The notes: generated from the letters alone by a model not told the origin. Positions 12,376 to 26,654 are shown, counted from the first letter of the stretch. The stretch: DNA of 64,000 bases from Casuarius casuarius (GCA_003342895.1 PTFA01000024.1:211634-275633); one strand, 5' to 3'. Numbers and translations are program-made.

Positions 12376-15152
12376 AGACTTTAATGAATTGAAAAGGAGT
12401 AGAAAATGACAGCCTGCATGCAGTTCTCTCTGTTGATTACCGAGATGCAAGATACAATAACTGAATTTCACCACCTCTCTCACGTGGCTATGCAGTCTCC
12501 AGTTGGTTCAGAGATTGCGCAGGGATTGCATTCACATGACCTTAGCCTGCATGTTGTCCTGGGAGCCTGACCTCTTCATTCAGTTATCAGCTATGAACCT
12601 TGAGTCAGTTTCTGAGTCACTCCTTTTCAAAGTATATTCNTCTACATACTCTTTTCTCAGAGGTGTATTATCTTGAATTTGGCCACATTAAGCACATGAT
12701 GTTCAAGTAAGCTTAGCTGATCAAGCCATCTGAATCACACAATACATCTAACCTACATTATTGTTTATCCCATGTTCACCGATTCTGTGTTATTTTCAAA
12801 CTTCTTTATGACTGTTATGTCTTTACAGACCTCCATTAATGATGTTGACTAGCACAGAGCTAGGAGCAATTTCCTAAAAGAGGTCGTCTGTTCCTACATA
12901 TTTACAGGTTCACCTTTAGACTTGCTCTTTTCACATTCAATGTGGTTAATTTTGGAATGGAATATATGTCATATTACTATCACTTCCTTGATCTCTTATC
13001 TCTCAAAAAAAAAAAAAAACACTAGAAATGGATCCTTCTTCTTTTCTCTGTCATGTGAATCACAGTTGATTTTTTAAACAGAAAAGCAAAGTGTGTTGCC
13101 CTTAAGTCTACCGGCCATAGATGTCCCTTGACAGTTTTTGTTCCTTTAGCCATTCTCAGCAGTTCATGCAAATTTTTCTTGTTCATTATCTTATTTACAT
13201 GGTTATATGGAGGGATAAAAATTAGCCTCATTCACAGAAACGTAGGGGGAATCAAAAGACTAGTCTTTTCACAAGTTTTGCAGTTTTCTTCCTAAGGAAA
13301 AACTTCGGGTTTTCATAAATGGGGAATGTCTAAATGTTGGCACTCTCTGGATTTGCAAGCACTACAGGAGAAGTTCCTAGAGGACCAGAGCACGTTTGTA
13401 GCTCACAGAGTATTTCTATGTTGATCCCATAGAGGGGTTTTAATTGTGGCCATGCACAGCAGAACCATTTCCATGTTGAGTCTGTCATGGAGAGTATTTT
13501 TTCTGGATCCGTGGGATGTGTGAGATAAGTGCCTGAGGTTTGGGCGGCATTATCACTGTCATAGTCACTGTTCTCGGAATTCAGAGCAACCCGCAACTGG
13601 TTTTGCACAGCAGTAGATGGGCATTCCTAGCCAGAGGTCATACCTGTTAGGAGGCTTTTTAGGAAACCCTGATTTACAGGCTTTTTATACAGAGAGAATT
13701 CACTTCCAGAAAGACAGCATTAATGGCACTACGCAAGTGCAAATTTCACTAATGGTGTGAAATTATCCCCTTCATCAAATTTATCTAATGAAACTTAAGT
13801 GTTGGAAAAAAACATGAATGCAGAATTCCCATTGGGGAAGCAAATTGGATTGATAGCATTAAATCTGAATTCCCAGTTCTCTCTCTTTCTGCTTTTCCAA
13901 GTTTCTAAGCCAATCTGTTACTGCTTCTGAGTACCAACTCTCAGCTTCTGCCTTCCCACTATTTCATCTCTGAATCAAGGGTGGCACTGCTGCTTCTCTC
14001 TGAATCCAAACTCAATACTTCTTCAGTCTAAAGTAAGCAACCATATGCTTTACAGATAATTAAAGCTCTGCATGTGTTCTGTTGTACATGGATTTTGAAT
14101 ACATAGAAATACATAAATATCTTAAGGATATGGCCTTAAAAAGACTCAAATATCCAAATAGTAATCTTCCAGAAGTATACAGTAACTGTCAATTTAGAAG
14201 CTTCTTTCTTGTGTAAAAGTTTTGTGAAAAGCATCTTCTAATAAAAAGTTGTCAACTTTCTTCGTGTATGTGTGTAGTATACCTTCTTTTAGTAAGTGAA
14301 CTCAAAATTATTAAAATTCATACGATTTGGGTCACTAAATGAAAAGTATGATTTTAAACTTAGATAAATTACACAATGGTTATTGAAATTGAAGATTAAG
14401 TTTGTTTGGGCTCCTAGAAAATAGAAAGAAATTATTATTTATTTATTCATTGCATTTTGCAAGACACATTCTGCAAATGCATTTTCCTGAGTTGTGGCCT
14501 GCTCTATGATCTTTCTAATCTATATATGAATTGTTAGTGGAAAAGACATTTATAGGAGGAGAGACAGAATACAGAATGACAAAGAAATTTAAGAATTTCA
14601 CAGTTAACTGCAAGATTACAGTTTAGAATCTCTAATCACAGGCTGAACTTTAAAAGACTGGTGAGTCATAAATATGTTTTCAAATTATATTATGTAAAAA
14701 AGACAGCATTCAGCTGACAAGACAAAGTTCCTATCTTGTTCAGGTTATGCAAACGATTTAAATAAATTTATCTTATATTTTGCATATTAGTTATGTAAGA
14801 TATTACGATGATGTCAAATAACTGCAAAAATTGCTCTTNATGAAACAGAAGATTCTTCAATGGCATATAATACAGGATGCAAACAGAAAAGAACATACAT
14901 GATGAAGTAAATTAAAATAACTCAGATTAAATGATCTTCACAAATAACATGTGCTAAGTCCTCTGTTTCTGCACTTCATGATCTATGTAAGTCTTAGAAA
15001 CTTTGACCTTTGCTATATAGTTAGAACACTAATATTTTCTAACATAAACTATGAAGAGTAATCCCCAAACCTTGAAAATGAGATAGCCAGGTATATTGGA
15101 CAGGATTCTGGGTTGGGAGTCCAAACCGCTCACTATTATAGCTTTGACATTA

Positions 15153-15180
15153 CTTACCTTATTTATGTTTGTAAGGTAAG
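15153..15180. repeat. Inverted repeat, 9-bp arms
   Basis: CTTACCTTA at 15153-15161 and TAAGGTAAG at 15172-15180 are perfect reverse complements separated by 10 nt. No function is assigned. Each arm contains a splice-donor-like GTAAG or its complement. Confidence 0.75.
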
Positions 15181-18100
15181 GACTTTACCTCCAAGCACTT
15201 CTCTTTCTTCAAACCTAATGATTATTCTTAATCGCCATGGCTAAATCCTTTGTTGTGCCTACATGAACTGCAAATCTAAGATGAGAATTATTATTTATTG
15301 CTACAGTGTTTTTCCTCCTTATTACATCCTTGCTCTCCCTATCACCCAGCATGACATAAATGCTCAGTGTGCATTTGAAATTGTTTAGGAAGAATACAAG
15401 CAATTCTGCATTTAGCAAAGAAGATAGCATTTTGGACCGTGTTATGCCTGCCTAACAAAAAAGAATTTGATCCAGGAAATATGATGTATGCAATAGTAAG
15501 GGAAGAAATGAAGTTACCATGTACATGACCAAAGGATGTGAATACAAACCATAATAAAGTCTGTTACAAGCTAATGCTGTTGGTTATTTGAAATCAGTGT
15601 TGCAGCTCTCTAAAATACTTCTCAGGAAATGCATGCTAAGTAATTCAGCAGGAGCTACTTGAATTGTCCGAGGGGGTTAGTTGTCTGATTGTGAGCTCTT
15701 GTTGAATGCTGGTCCAGCTCTTTGCCTCACTTGCATAACATGAGTTTATGTACTGTTTTGCATAGATCTGTACTTACGATGAAAAGCATCTTTTTGTATG
15801 CTCCTGTTCTAGTAGGACACAGGAACAGCAGTCACCCCCCTTGGGTATTCTCCCAGGGGCACACACTTCAGGAAGACTGGGACCATTTATGCAGTAATAG
15901 CTGGCAGTGAATGAATGGGATTTGCCTTCTTTTTGGTTGCCTTATAAACATGCCTGATTAGCACTGATAGATGAAAACAAAATGCCTAAAGTCGTGCACA
16001 TAAATGTGACCTTAGCAGCAGTAGCTAAACAGTTTTCAGAAAAGTAAAAAATACAGGAAAGTTATTGAGAGCAGTCATAGGTCTGTTCAATATGGCAGGC
16101 TGGGATGATGAGAGGATAAAATCGCTTGTGTGTAGAAAATGTTGAACTGTACCAAGTAGGTTTAGTCTAACACAGTAAATATAAAGCTTATGTTTTTGGA
16201 GTTGAACAAAGAATTCTCCCTCATATATTCTTGTATCCTATGATGAGACACAGAGAATTGAGGGCAAAGGGGTCTTATTTGTGGCATTCAGCTTCACTGA
16301 TTTTCTTTCACTTGTAGTAACAATTTGTGGAAAAGTAAAAATTGAAAAAATCATATTTTTAAAACATTTTTGCTATAGTGGCAGAGAATACTTAAGAACG
16401 TTTAGCTTCTTCATGCTGTTTGCTTTGTCAGAACACTCAGATTTCTTCAAAAAATGATCATTTTGATTAACTTTTTTTTTTTACTCATTTCCTTCCAGAC
16501 ATTTAATTATGCAATTTCTGAAAGTTTTTTCAGGAATTTTATGTTTGATAGGGGAAGTGATCATAGCAATGAGAATCTGTAAAAGCCATTTTGTTAATCT
16601 TCTCTCCCTTTGCCCTTCCCAGCATGGAGTTATTCTGTTTTATCGTCTCTATTATTTTTGTTCAGCTTAGTCTCAGTTAATCAAATGAACATTCCTCCAC
16701 TACCATAGAAAAAATCAAATGCTGAAGCTGGTAAGGACAGTTCGGTGGTGTTAGTTCTAACCAGGAAAAAGGTAGAAGAGGGCTTAGCCTACACACCAAG
16801 GATCAGCCCTGCCAACCTTACTGACCTTGGCAATCAGCTGTCATGTTATCAGGAATCTACCACTCGTTTGACCATCGAGGTAACTTGTTACTGTGATGCT
16901 TTGGTCAAGTTCTAGTGGGTCCTGGCTGTCCAGAAGTACNGTGAGCTGGCTGTTGCACATATGTCAGCAGTCGTAGTTCTGAAGAAGTTGAACTTTCTGT
17001 TGTAGACAGCACAAGGATAGTAAGATTACAGTAGAAATGCGGCTGAGACCCTAGCTGTGCTGTATCATGCCATCCTGCTCTCTTGTAGAGGGACTACATC
17101 CCCACGTTGAGTTGTATGATAGTGGCTCTGCTGTGCAGGGCTGCCAAGAGAGAGGGTGAGATGACATAATATATATTCATCCCAGGCTGCTTCACAGCAC
17201 TGTGGCTTCTCGCCATCTTTAAAGAGTGAGAGAAGGGCCATGAGAGCAGTCCAAAATACGTAAATTGCCAGCACTGTCAAAAGAGAGGAGAAAACTGCAG
17301 CAGGGGTATGGGAAGTGAGGGTGGTGTGGGAAATAGAGCCCCTTCAGCCTCTTCAGTAAATCCACATCTGCACCTTAAGGAGTACAGCACATATTTAGTC
17401 CAACACCGACGGGATCCATTGAATTTGCTACTGTGTTTTGACCATGCAGGCCTGGCATGGCTGTACTTAGCTGAAGTACTGGGTGCAGAACGCCTGTGTC
17501 TCCCAAGTGGTCATACAAATTTCAGTGGGATAATTCCTGTAGATTTTCTTCCCCAAAGAGTTTGCAAAAATGGATTTTTGTCTTATCACAGCTAAATGGA
17601 ACTAGACCTTGTAAATGATAGATCATCACTGTGATATTTTCTCCAAGTAATACAGTTGCTCCCATTAAATGTTATGTATGAAAAATAGACAATAACCACA
17701 GTCTCCAATGAAATTCCTGTCTTGCTCTGCCTGCTGCTGCCGATTAAACTGTGTAACATATAAACACACAGTTTAAATTGCTTTCTTCTGAGTTTTTTGT
17801 AGCTTTTTAAAATTTTGTTTTACTTTTATGCTTAACTTACTTCTGAACTTGTTTAAGTGGACACTCCTCCACTGATAAATTTAGGCCTTAGTTTTTAGTT
17901 GCATGTCAACCGAGATAGAAGGCATACAACTTTTTATTAACACACATAGATGCTATCACTGTATGTCTTAACTCACTGCTGGTTTTCCCAGGAATAAGGT
18001 ATATGTCATGGGCTTTTCTATGAAGTGTATCACAAATACTGCAAGCCCTCTTGCCATCATTCGAAGGATGTGGCCTGTTATGATATGACATATCACAGGC

Positions 18101-20009
18101 ATCACTCTGGATCTAGCCATACATTTGGTTTCTGAGATGCTGAGTATTCTGGCCTGGGCTGTTATTCCTGACTCTAAACTGGAACTGGAACTAGCCACAG
18201 AACCACAGAGAATCTCATGGATTTCCAGAGCAGGAAAGAGGCAGGAAATGTGAATAAAGGAAGGTGCACTTGCTGCATTCTTACAGAGGAACTGAATCTC
18301 ACAAACACAAATGGCACTGTTTGTGGTCACTTGTGGAAATCTGAAAGATTACTTCTTGCATGCTTAAAGAATATTGTGAAAAATTAAGAAACAACAGAAA
18401 AAGGAAAAGGAAACCTCACCCACCAAATTTGCAATTGCATTTTCTTTCTGAAAGGGTTATGAATTATTTTGCTGGTTGGTTCTTTTCTTGAATAAAGATG
18501 AGATGGTTGGGGGATAGAATGGAGATTAAAGGAAGCACTGGCAGTGACTAAAAATAGAAAATTATATAAAAAATGGAAAGAATAACAAAATGAAAAAGTA
18601 AAAAATAGGAACCCTGGAAATGCTATAAAATTGTTCCTTGAGTGTAAAAGGGAGTAAAAGATTACAAAGCCAAGCCAAGGGAGTACTAAGGTCATATAAA
18701 TATCTTTGAGGAGTTCCCATTCATTTTTCTATTTACAGAACTCATGGGCAAACACAGGCCAAGCAAGAGAGTAAAGTACAAGGCAAGCAAAGTACAAAAC
18801 AAGCAATTAATTAGTTTGCACAATGACTTCAAGATTTCAATGACATCCATGCATTGGGAATCTATATTTACTAAAAAGTAAGTGGCCCTGCCACTTTTTT
18901 AACAAATAAATTGTGGAAGAATGGTGTAGCATCCATGAAATGAAGTGACTGTGGATGACAAAGCCTAAACTCTTCAGAATGCTAAATTCCTTATTGTTTT
19001 AGCAGGGTAAGGAGGGTATTGTAATACAAGATTGACTTACAAATACAACTTATCCTAAAAATCAGCTGATACTAGGGATGCACATGAAGCATTTTTATTT
19101 TACCTATTTGTTTTGTTTTGTGTATATGCGAGAATGAGAGAAATGCATGTAAACAGTTTTTAATATTCTCTTTTAATGACTAGGGCAGGAATGGTGACCC
19201 GTTCTGAATACAAAGGGAAAAAAAAATACTTTTTTTTTCCATTCCAAACATCTTTTGAGGTTGGCTAGGATAGCTGTGTTACCTGCTTTCAAAAAATGGA
19301 CACAGAATGGTCTTCTGATCCTAAGAATAATAGAGAGAACTTGAAGGTCCATGAAGTGGGCTCTGTTTTCCAGTCATTTTAGAGCAGTAATATCCCATAA
19401 TATAAGGCAGCGCAGCTTCTTTGACTTTAATCTGACAAGTGGAATCATCTCTAAAGAAAAGTCTCCCAAATTAGACTGAAAGCCATTTCCTACAGTTTCT
19501 TCCCTAACAATTCAGTTGGAAAACTTGTCTCATTTTATTCAGTTATTAAAACTTGTCTCATTAAGGCATTTGGGACACAGTGTATCTGTCAGGTTTCCAA
19601 AGCCATAAACCCAAATCTGGAATAGCTGATCTAAAATACCGTATTGTTACTAACATTAACAAGAAACATTAAGTTAAAACTCTCCTTGGTGTTAGTGTTT
19701 TCCTTTAGTGTATACTTTCATTTTCAGCACTACACACCAGAGGAAAATCCTTTGTCCAGCTGCTCAGGAGAAAGGGAATTTGTACCTCGTAGCCAGTGGA
19801 ACATGATGAATTCTGTATTAGCAGCTGCAAGAGTTTAAAGATCCTGAGACAGTTGCCAGAATCATGAGATTTTCTTTTCATCTGCCCTCCAATTTCTGAG
19901 CCTATAGGGTTCACATATGATCACAGAATCACAGAATCACAGAATGGTCGANGTTGGAAGGGACCTCTGGAGATCATCTAGTCCAACCGCCCTGCTCAGG
20001 CAGGGTCAC

Positions 20010-20235
20010 CTAGAGCATATTGCACATGATCACGTCCAAGTGGGTTTTGAATATCTCCAGAGAAGGAGACTCCACAACCTCTCCGGGCGACCTGTTCCAG
20101 TGCTCTGTCACCCTCACAGTAAAGAAATTCTTCCTCATATTCAGATGGAACTTCCTGTGTTTCAGTTTGTGCCCGTTGCCTCTTGTCCTATTGCTGGGCA
20201 CCACTGAAAGTAATCTGGCCCCATCCTCTTGACAC
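20010..20235 (-). pseudogene. CR1 ORF2 extreme C-terminus in a shifted frame
   Basis: The minus strand reads [40 protein letters not shown] and PSLEIFKTHLD, the end of CR1 ORF2. It is in a different frame from the upstream part, so one small indel near 20232 separates them. Confidence 0.86.
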
Positions 20236-21028
20236 CCTCCAGATATTTGACACCCCAAAGATATTTGTATACATTGATAAGATCCTCCCTCAGTCTTCTC
20301 TTCTCCAGGCTAAACAGGCCCAGCTCTCTCAGACTTTCCTGGTAGGAGAGATGCTCCAGTCCCCTAATCATCTTTGTAGCCCTCCGCTGGACTCTCTCCA
20401 GTAGTTCCATGTCTCTCTTGTACTGGGGAGCCCAGAATTGGACACAGTACTCCAGATGTGGCCTCACCAGGGCTGAGTGGAGGGGGAGGATCACCTCCCT
20501 CGACCTGCTGGCAACACTCTTCCTAATGCACCCCAGGATATCATTGGCCGCCTTGGCCACAAGGGCACATTGCTGCCTCATGGTTATCTTGTTGTCCACC
20601 ACGACTCCCAGGTCCTTCTCCGCAGAACGGCTTTCCAGCAGGTCAGCCGCCAACCTGTACTGGTGCATGGGGTTATTCCTCCCTAGGTGCAGGATCCTGC
20701 ACTTGCCTTTGTTGAACTTCATGAGGTTCCTCTCCGCCCAGCTCTCCAGCCTGTTGAGGTCCCTCTGAATGGCAGCACAGCCTTCTGGTGTATCAGCCAC
20801 TCCTCCCAGTTTTATACCAGCAGCAAACTTGCTGAGGGTGCACTCTGCCCCTTCATCCAGGTCACTGAAGGAGCTGAACAGGACTGGACCCAGTACTGAC
20901 CCCTGGGGTACACCGCTAGTTACTGGCCTCCAGCTAGACTTTGCGCCACTGATCACAACCCTCTGAGCTCTGCCATTCAGCCAGTTCTCAATCCACCCCA
21001 CTGTCCACTCATCTAGCCCACACTTCCC
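20162..21028 (-). pseudogene. CR1 ORF2 C-terminal half, catalytically dead, frameshifted near its end
   Basis: The minus strand is open for about 289 codons of CR1 origin. In order it shows [33 protein letters not shown] (RT motif B), then [10 protein letters not shown] where an active CR1 has FADDTKLGG, then [59 protein letters not shown] and [16 protein letters not shown]. Both catalytic aspartates of motif C are gone (D-D to A-G), so the polymerase is dead even where open. Motif A and everything upstream are missing by 5' truncation. Near 20232 the frame shifts; the true C-terminus continues in another frame (see 20010-20235). Confidence 0.9.
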
Positions 21029-22552
21029 GATCAAGACCCAAAACAATTGTGTCACACTAAAGAGGCTTTGTTGTTAGGCTAGTTAGGCCTTGTTTTCTGA
21101 AAACAGGGTCCTGGTCTTCCAAAAGCTGAGCCAAAAGAGTCACTTCTTTTTTAAAAATCTTGGCAATGATGGACAAATAATCCAGATTGTCTTGGGACAC
21201 ACATTTGGGAATCACACAAGTACAGGCTTTCCTGTAAATATCTTGCTTCCAGTTGAGCCAAATGTAGTTTAGGAATAACTTTTTTCTGACATATTTCAAA
21301 TTTTCTTCTTCATATGCTCAGGACAGCAGAGGACTATGATTATCTAAAAAAAGGGAAAATGTTTGCCTCTCTACAACAATCCCACTGTGAATGTTCAGGC
21401 AGATTTTGCTCATCCTGAACTACCAATAAAACGAGGAAGCTAGGAGGTGAGCAGTACTGAAGCCTTCCTTTGATTTTCTAAGCAGAAAGGAAGGATACTA
21501 AGGAGAGTAAGTCAGTTGGAGTTTTGTGGTCACATCAATTCTTGAAAGATTTGGAAGTTGCTGTATCGACTTGGATTTCTCGTTTTGTTCTTCATTAGTA
21601 TGTGAGGTTCAAAAAAATCATTCTGCCACAAACTAATTATAAAATTCTGGAGATAAAAATAAAAGTTTGGGNTTTTTTTTTTTTAGTCTGACATTTTTCT
21701 GGAAGGCATTTTGATGTACTGAGGACCATTTTACAAAGCCATAACAGGAATTTAAACTTCAGTATCTGAGAATTCTTTGAAACATGTAAAACTAGCTGGA
21801 ATGAGAGTTTAACAAAAGGAGCAAGGAGAAACAATACTGGTCCTCTGGCATTTTGAGCTTTAGCAGACTCTACCTAGAGTTTTAATAATTGGACAGAAAA
21901 AACAAATGTATTATAAAGCACTGTGCTGAGGAGGCTCAGAAGGGTCTGTTTGCTCTGAGAACTGCAGCTGGCTTTGGGACGATGAAATAGGATGTGACTG
22001 GTACAATCACACTGTGCTCAAAAGTTATACTGGACATAATAGCACCATGCATTTCTTTTGTAATGGAAAGATTTTAAAAAGTATATTGAATAAGGACGGT
22101 TGGGACAATTTTATGGAGCTCATTATAACATGCCTCTCAAAGAACAAAAACATTAAAATAATGTTCAGCGGAGCTCTTCCTGCTCTCCTCAAGTTTCCAT
22201 CTTTCTGTGTATTTCCTTGCAGTTTTCCATCATCTTGTCCTTTTCAGCTTTCTTACATAATCTAAGGGTAAGTGGAAGGGAGGAGGACAGGGGAGAGGTG
22301 AAGGAAGGAAGGAAAGAGCCAAGAAAACTTTCAAGCTTTGGCATGTACTTCAACTGTGAGTTTAAGAAAGCCGAAATAATTTGTGATGAAATAAATCCCA
22401 GTTCTTGAGGAAATGCAGCACCAGATGAAACAAAGGCAAGAATTAACTTTTGGGGCCAATTTTTAAGATATCTGTGAAAGCAGTTGAAAAGTTCCATCCT
22501 ATATATCTGTCCCCAATCTTCTTACTACAATATATAAAATCCTTACTTTCAC

Positions 22553-22645
22553 AGGGCTCCTGTGAGGCAGTCAAATACTGTTGTCCCCGTTTTATAGATG
22601 TAGAACTGCCTGTGAGGCAAATCAACTGAGGTAGACTTGCTAATG
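22553..22645 (+). mobile_element. Ancient MIR/L2-like 3' tail relic
   Basis: The sequence decays from the pattern 'ctgtgaggcag...tgtccccgttttatagatg...aactgaggta', which is the MIR/L2-type 3' segment (ancestral form: tattatccccattttacagatgaggaaactgaggca). I see the string GTCCCCGTTTTATAGATG and the later CAACTGAGGTAGACTTGC. It is too diverged to name the subfamily. Confidence 0.5.
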
Positions 22646-25600
22646 CTAGAGGAACAGTAAAATTTAGGCCTGTCGTTCCTACCAGTAATCAATGTGCAGT
22701 TATTGCAAATGCTCCCAGTTTAGGACTGTTTAAAATAGATGTAGTATCATTGTGACCTATTTTTTAAAAGGAATAATACACTTTGACACTCAGGAGAAAA
22801 CCGTATCCTTTCATCACTAGGTATGCAAGTTCCACCACATGGTGAAGTCAGAAGTTCCCTTTGTCTCAAAGAAGCACTCAGAAATCAGCTGTGAAGTCCG
22901 TCAGAATCACTGCAACCTCCTGCACCTGTCCTTCCTTCTTCCAAAGGGCTCCCACACTACAGAGAGCTCCTGGGACTGGTATTATTTAATGACAAGGCTA
23001 CTTTAGACTCACTTCACATGTGTCGTGTGAACTGTAGACAACCTTTCCCTCTACTCTTCTGTACCCCTTCAGAAATGAGAAGCATGCAAACCACTGACTC
23101 AGAGAAAGTCCTCTTAACTTCACAGGGCTCGGGATAAGGCTATTCCCTTACTGAGATGGGGCTTTGGGATGGAAATCTCATACAACCTATAATACAGTAG
23201 CTGTGTGTGACTCCATAAATGCCCTCTGCCCTCTAGATGTATAGTGCAATTGATTAATAATACCATAGGAATGAGGTAAAGGGAAAGGAGAAGTGAGTAC
23301 AGTGAGCATCTTGAGGACAGTCTAGCCTATACTCTCAGTCTGCCGTGCTGCTAACTACATCAGATTGTGGTACAGGAATGGCCCACACGACTCAGAAGTC
23401 AGGAGAATGAAATAATCTACCTTCTGAGATTCCTTTCCGAAGAAAGGTAGAAGACTACTCTGTGTCTTCACATAAGAGCTGATCAGTAAATCCACATTAC
23501 CTTGTGACATGATGGTATCATATGACACTGAAATAGCTGGCCCTTTATCCTTATCAGGAGACTGCAAGCCCAGAGCTTGATGCAGAACATAGGAGTGACA
23601 GAAATCAAAGTGTGCCTCCTGAAGAGAGGCATTAACAAACCTTATCCTTAATAGGCTGAATGCATTCTCCTGTGCTTTAATCATCCATGAAGGTCATGGA
23701 GTCNTTCTATAGCTGACTGACTCACTGTCCAAGTGCATGTAAAATCTCAGTGAAGGAATCTTGGACAAAAGCCAGACATTGCAGATGGGGCTTTTCTCAC
23801 TCTTGCTTTGGTGCTTCCTACAGAAGCTCCAAACCAGCCACTCTTATTCAGGAAATTAGTTCTTCTTCCTGCGAGAAGAACTGTAAACGTCTCATGTAGC
23901 TGAAACAAACCAGTTTAGTCATACCAGCCACCCACTCACCATTCAGAACAACTTTGCCAGCCTGGACTGTGGATGCCAGCGGAGTACACTGTCTTCACTT
24001 CAACAACTGGTACAGCATCTTTGTCCTCTGTGACGCAGTAGTCTCCAGAAAAGTCCTCAATTGATACTTAACACATGCAAACAGGAATTGTGTCAAACCC
24101 AGTGTCTAGTTCAGTATCACGGCCAGCACTCCAACCTTCATAGCAGGCTGAAGAACTTATCCTTTTGTTGCATTAGGATTTATTTTGGTTTCTGATAGTT
24201 ACACGTTTGGCTTCAACTATATAACAAAGCTTCTAGTATCTCTTCTGTACAGTTTTCAAAGACATTAGTGATTTCCAATATCCATCTAAACATCCAGTCC
24301 TTTTTCTGCCACTCATTCAGTTTTTGGCCTCAGCAACTTCCTGTGTCAAAAAGGTCTATGGATTAATTACACGGTGTGAAAGATTACTTCCTTTTATAAG
24401 TTTTGATTTTTTAAGTTTTGTTTTAATGAATCTGTGCTTGAAAGACATTGGGAGAGTTGTGGTAACTAATTAGATTAACCCTTCCTTTTCCATTAGTATT
24501 ACTTCTGTCTTTGATTTCTTTCAGAGAGATCTTGTAATATGCATAAATATTTAAAATGTATATACTTCCATGAAAAATTCATCAAGAGTGAAAAATTTTC
24601 TTTAATGTTATCTAACAAATGCATAAATCCAGGAAATACTATGCTTACCTTAAACAGAGATTTTCCCTAAGCTTTGTCTTTTCTCTAGCAAAATTGTGAG
24701 TGATGTTGTACAACATCACATGTTGAAATGCAGCATCCAAATATGCAAAACTTCATTGGAATAATCAGGACAAAGAAATTGAAGTATCCCATTCCTACAA
24801 CTTTTTCTTAAATTTATATGGAGCCAATTTAGAGTTATTCTCATCATCCAAATGCTCTTTGGATAAGCACACTTAAATTTTTGCTGGCTTCTTGTAAAAT
24901 TTGGAACTGTTTGGCATATTTGCATATTCTGCAGTGTCTCTGTCTCCTCATTAGAAAATGCGTGATTTAAACACAAGCATGTTACAGGTCAAGACTCAGT
25001 TATGTTTGCAATGCAAGAGGAAGAGATCTGTAGAGAGTTTCTCAGCACTTTTCACTGGTTCTTGTAAACTCAAGCATATGCCTGGAATTTTTCTACTGTT
25101 TCAGGTGATTTTCACTAAACTTTTGCAGAATAGCCAAGACTTCCCCTCACAGTTTTTCAGTAATTATTCCCTGACCTTGGAATTATTTAAATGTCCAAGA
25201 TTTATATTTCTAGTCACATTGTGTTCTAGTAGAAATAATATAATGTATGAAAGTTTGAGTAGGCTGCTGCAGGCAACTGCTAGTATACAGAACTATGAAA
25301 CTGCTTTAATTAGTCACCAAAATAATTGATTTTATACTCAGGAGAATGTACACAAATCAGAAGCAAAATAAAATTCTCAACTATTTTATCTTAATTTGTA
25401 GCTGTAATTCAAAATTTAATGTGGACTTCATAAAAGGGCTGGTTTCCCCTTCTGGAGAAAATGCCATTGTAGAGGTAGAGGGAGACACAGGGAGGAAGGA
25501 AGGCCACGTGGGACACTGGCTTGGTTTTGGGACAAGCACCCTCAGACTCTTGTCTTGGCAAGGTGCTTTGTTCAAACTGCGTAACGTTGGTCTCCATCAG

Positions 25601-26632
25601 AAGCTGAGGACACCCGGGCTCCCATGAGATTCTTGGTCTACATGAGACACTAATACTTGCTGTGACACCTGATACACAGGATATTATAACAGCCAAAATG
25701 TTGTAGGAATGTGCATTTGGGAACCTGAGCCAGCCGAAGGGGTGAACCTGACAGCCAGTGCAGCTGCACGCACCGGTCAATGAACAGCGACACAAAGGCA
25801 AACCTAATGTGTTTAGGGGAAGAAAAGGCAAAACTGAAATGTTTTTATAATTTGTTGCCAGATTACTTGTAGTCCTATCCTGAAACNATACAAATACAAC
25901 TCCAGCACTCGATTCTTGGTAAATACATCCTTCCGTGGCTGTAGTGCTGAGGCTGCCTCCTGAGGGTGACGAGATGAGAGAAGATGGCACTAATTAGCTG
26001 CATATGCTGTTTCCATGGAGTGAGCAGAGCAGTAGGAAGGGGGGTGCTCAAGTGGAGGGACCTGCAGTCTGGGGATAAGCAGGATAACCCCGTGGCTCGG
26101 GTGCCGGCAGCGGGTGAGGGAGGGGCCTGTGTTGTCAGTACCAGTCTGGAGAAAGGAGCACAAATGAGCACCCGTCTGCAGGGAGTTACCACCTCCCCCC
26201 CACCCAAGTATCGCACCAACCAAAACTGCAGGGAGGACACAGCTGGTTGCACTGTGTTAAAATCCAGGCAGTACTCCTGACTGTTCAGCCATCCCCAGCC
26301 TTTCTATGCGGCACACATCCCCATTTCCACGTGCAAACCACCAGATCAAAACAACCAGTGAGTTACCAGAGGGGATGCTTTTGCTCCCCTACTCCTGTTT
26401 CAGACAAGCATCATGATCCTCGTATACTTTTAAGGGCTTGGGGGGGGGTCAGTTTACGCTGCTTCTCTATGTTCCTTTACCATAGTCCAGAATTTGCTTT
26501 AGAACAACAAATATTTAATAACATTGTTGGTGATTTTATTAAAAAATAAATAAATATGTGGAGCACAGGCAGATAAGCCAATTCTTTTATGAGTTTTCTT
26601 TTTTGTATGGCCTGTGTAATTTGGGGGGATCC

Positions 26633-26654
26633 TTTTTTTTTTTTTTTTTTTTTT
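26633..26654. repeat. T22 homopolymer
   Basis: An uninterrupted run of 22 T on the + strand, preceded by a G6 run ending at 26628. No retroposed element body was recognised beside it, so I treat it as a simple homopolymer. Confidence 0.9.

Larger units (their letters stand above)
10181..19919 (+). other. PTPRR upstream intron, between the two CR1 copies
   Basis: No coding exon was recognised. The stretch is AT-rich with isolated N bases at 12640, 14839 and 16940. It holds a hairpin at 12328-12375, an A15 run at 13005-13019 and a 9-bp-arm inverted repeat at 15153-15180. Open frames in this stretch show no family resemblance or conserved motif and look like chance. Confidence 0.6.
19921..21030 (-). 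mobile_element. CR1 LINE, 5'-truncated, about 1.1 kb
   Basis: This is a second CR1 copy, also antisense to PTPRR. The + strand opens with three tandem TCACAGAA octamers (19921-19944), then GTTGGAAGGGACCTCTGGAG, the classical 3' terminus. It extends through the ORF2 C-terminal half and stops near 21030, where homology to the RT ends in minus-strand residues [10 protein letters not shown]. It appears less diverged than the copy at 8151, with long stretches of open frame. One N (19952) falls in it. The 5' end is only a boundary of recognisable similarity and may be off by 10-20 bp. Confidence 0.94.

Noticed and set aside
20183..20966. Plus-strand open frames overlapping the second CR1 copy
   Set aside because: Antisense shadows of CR1 ORF2, open because the reverse frame is constrained by a once-coding strand.
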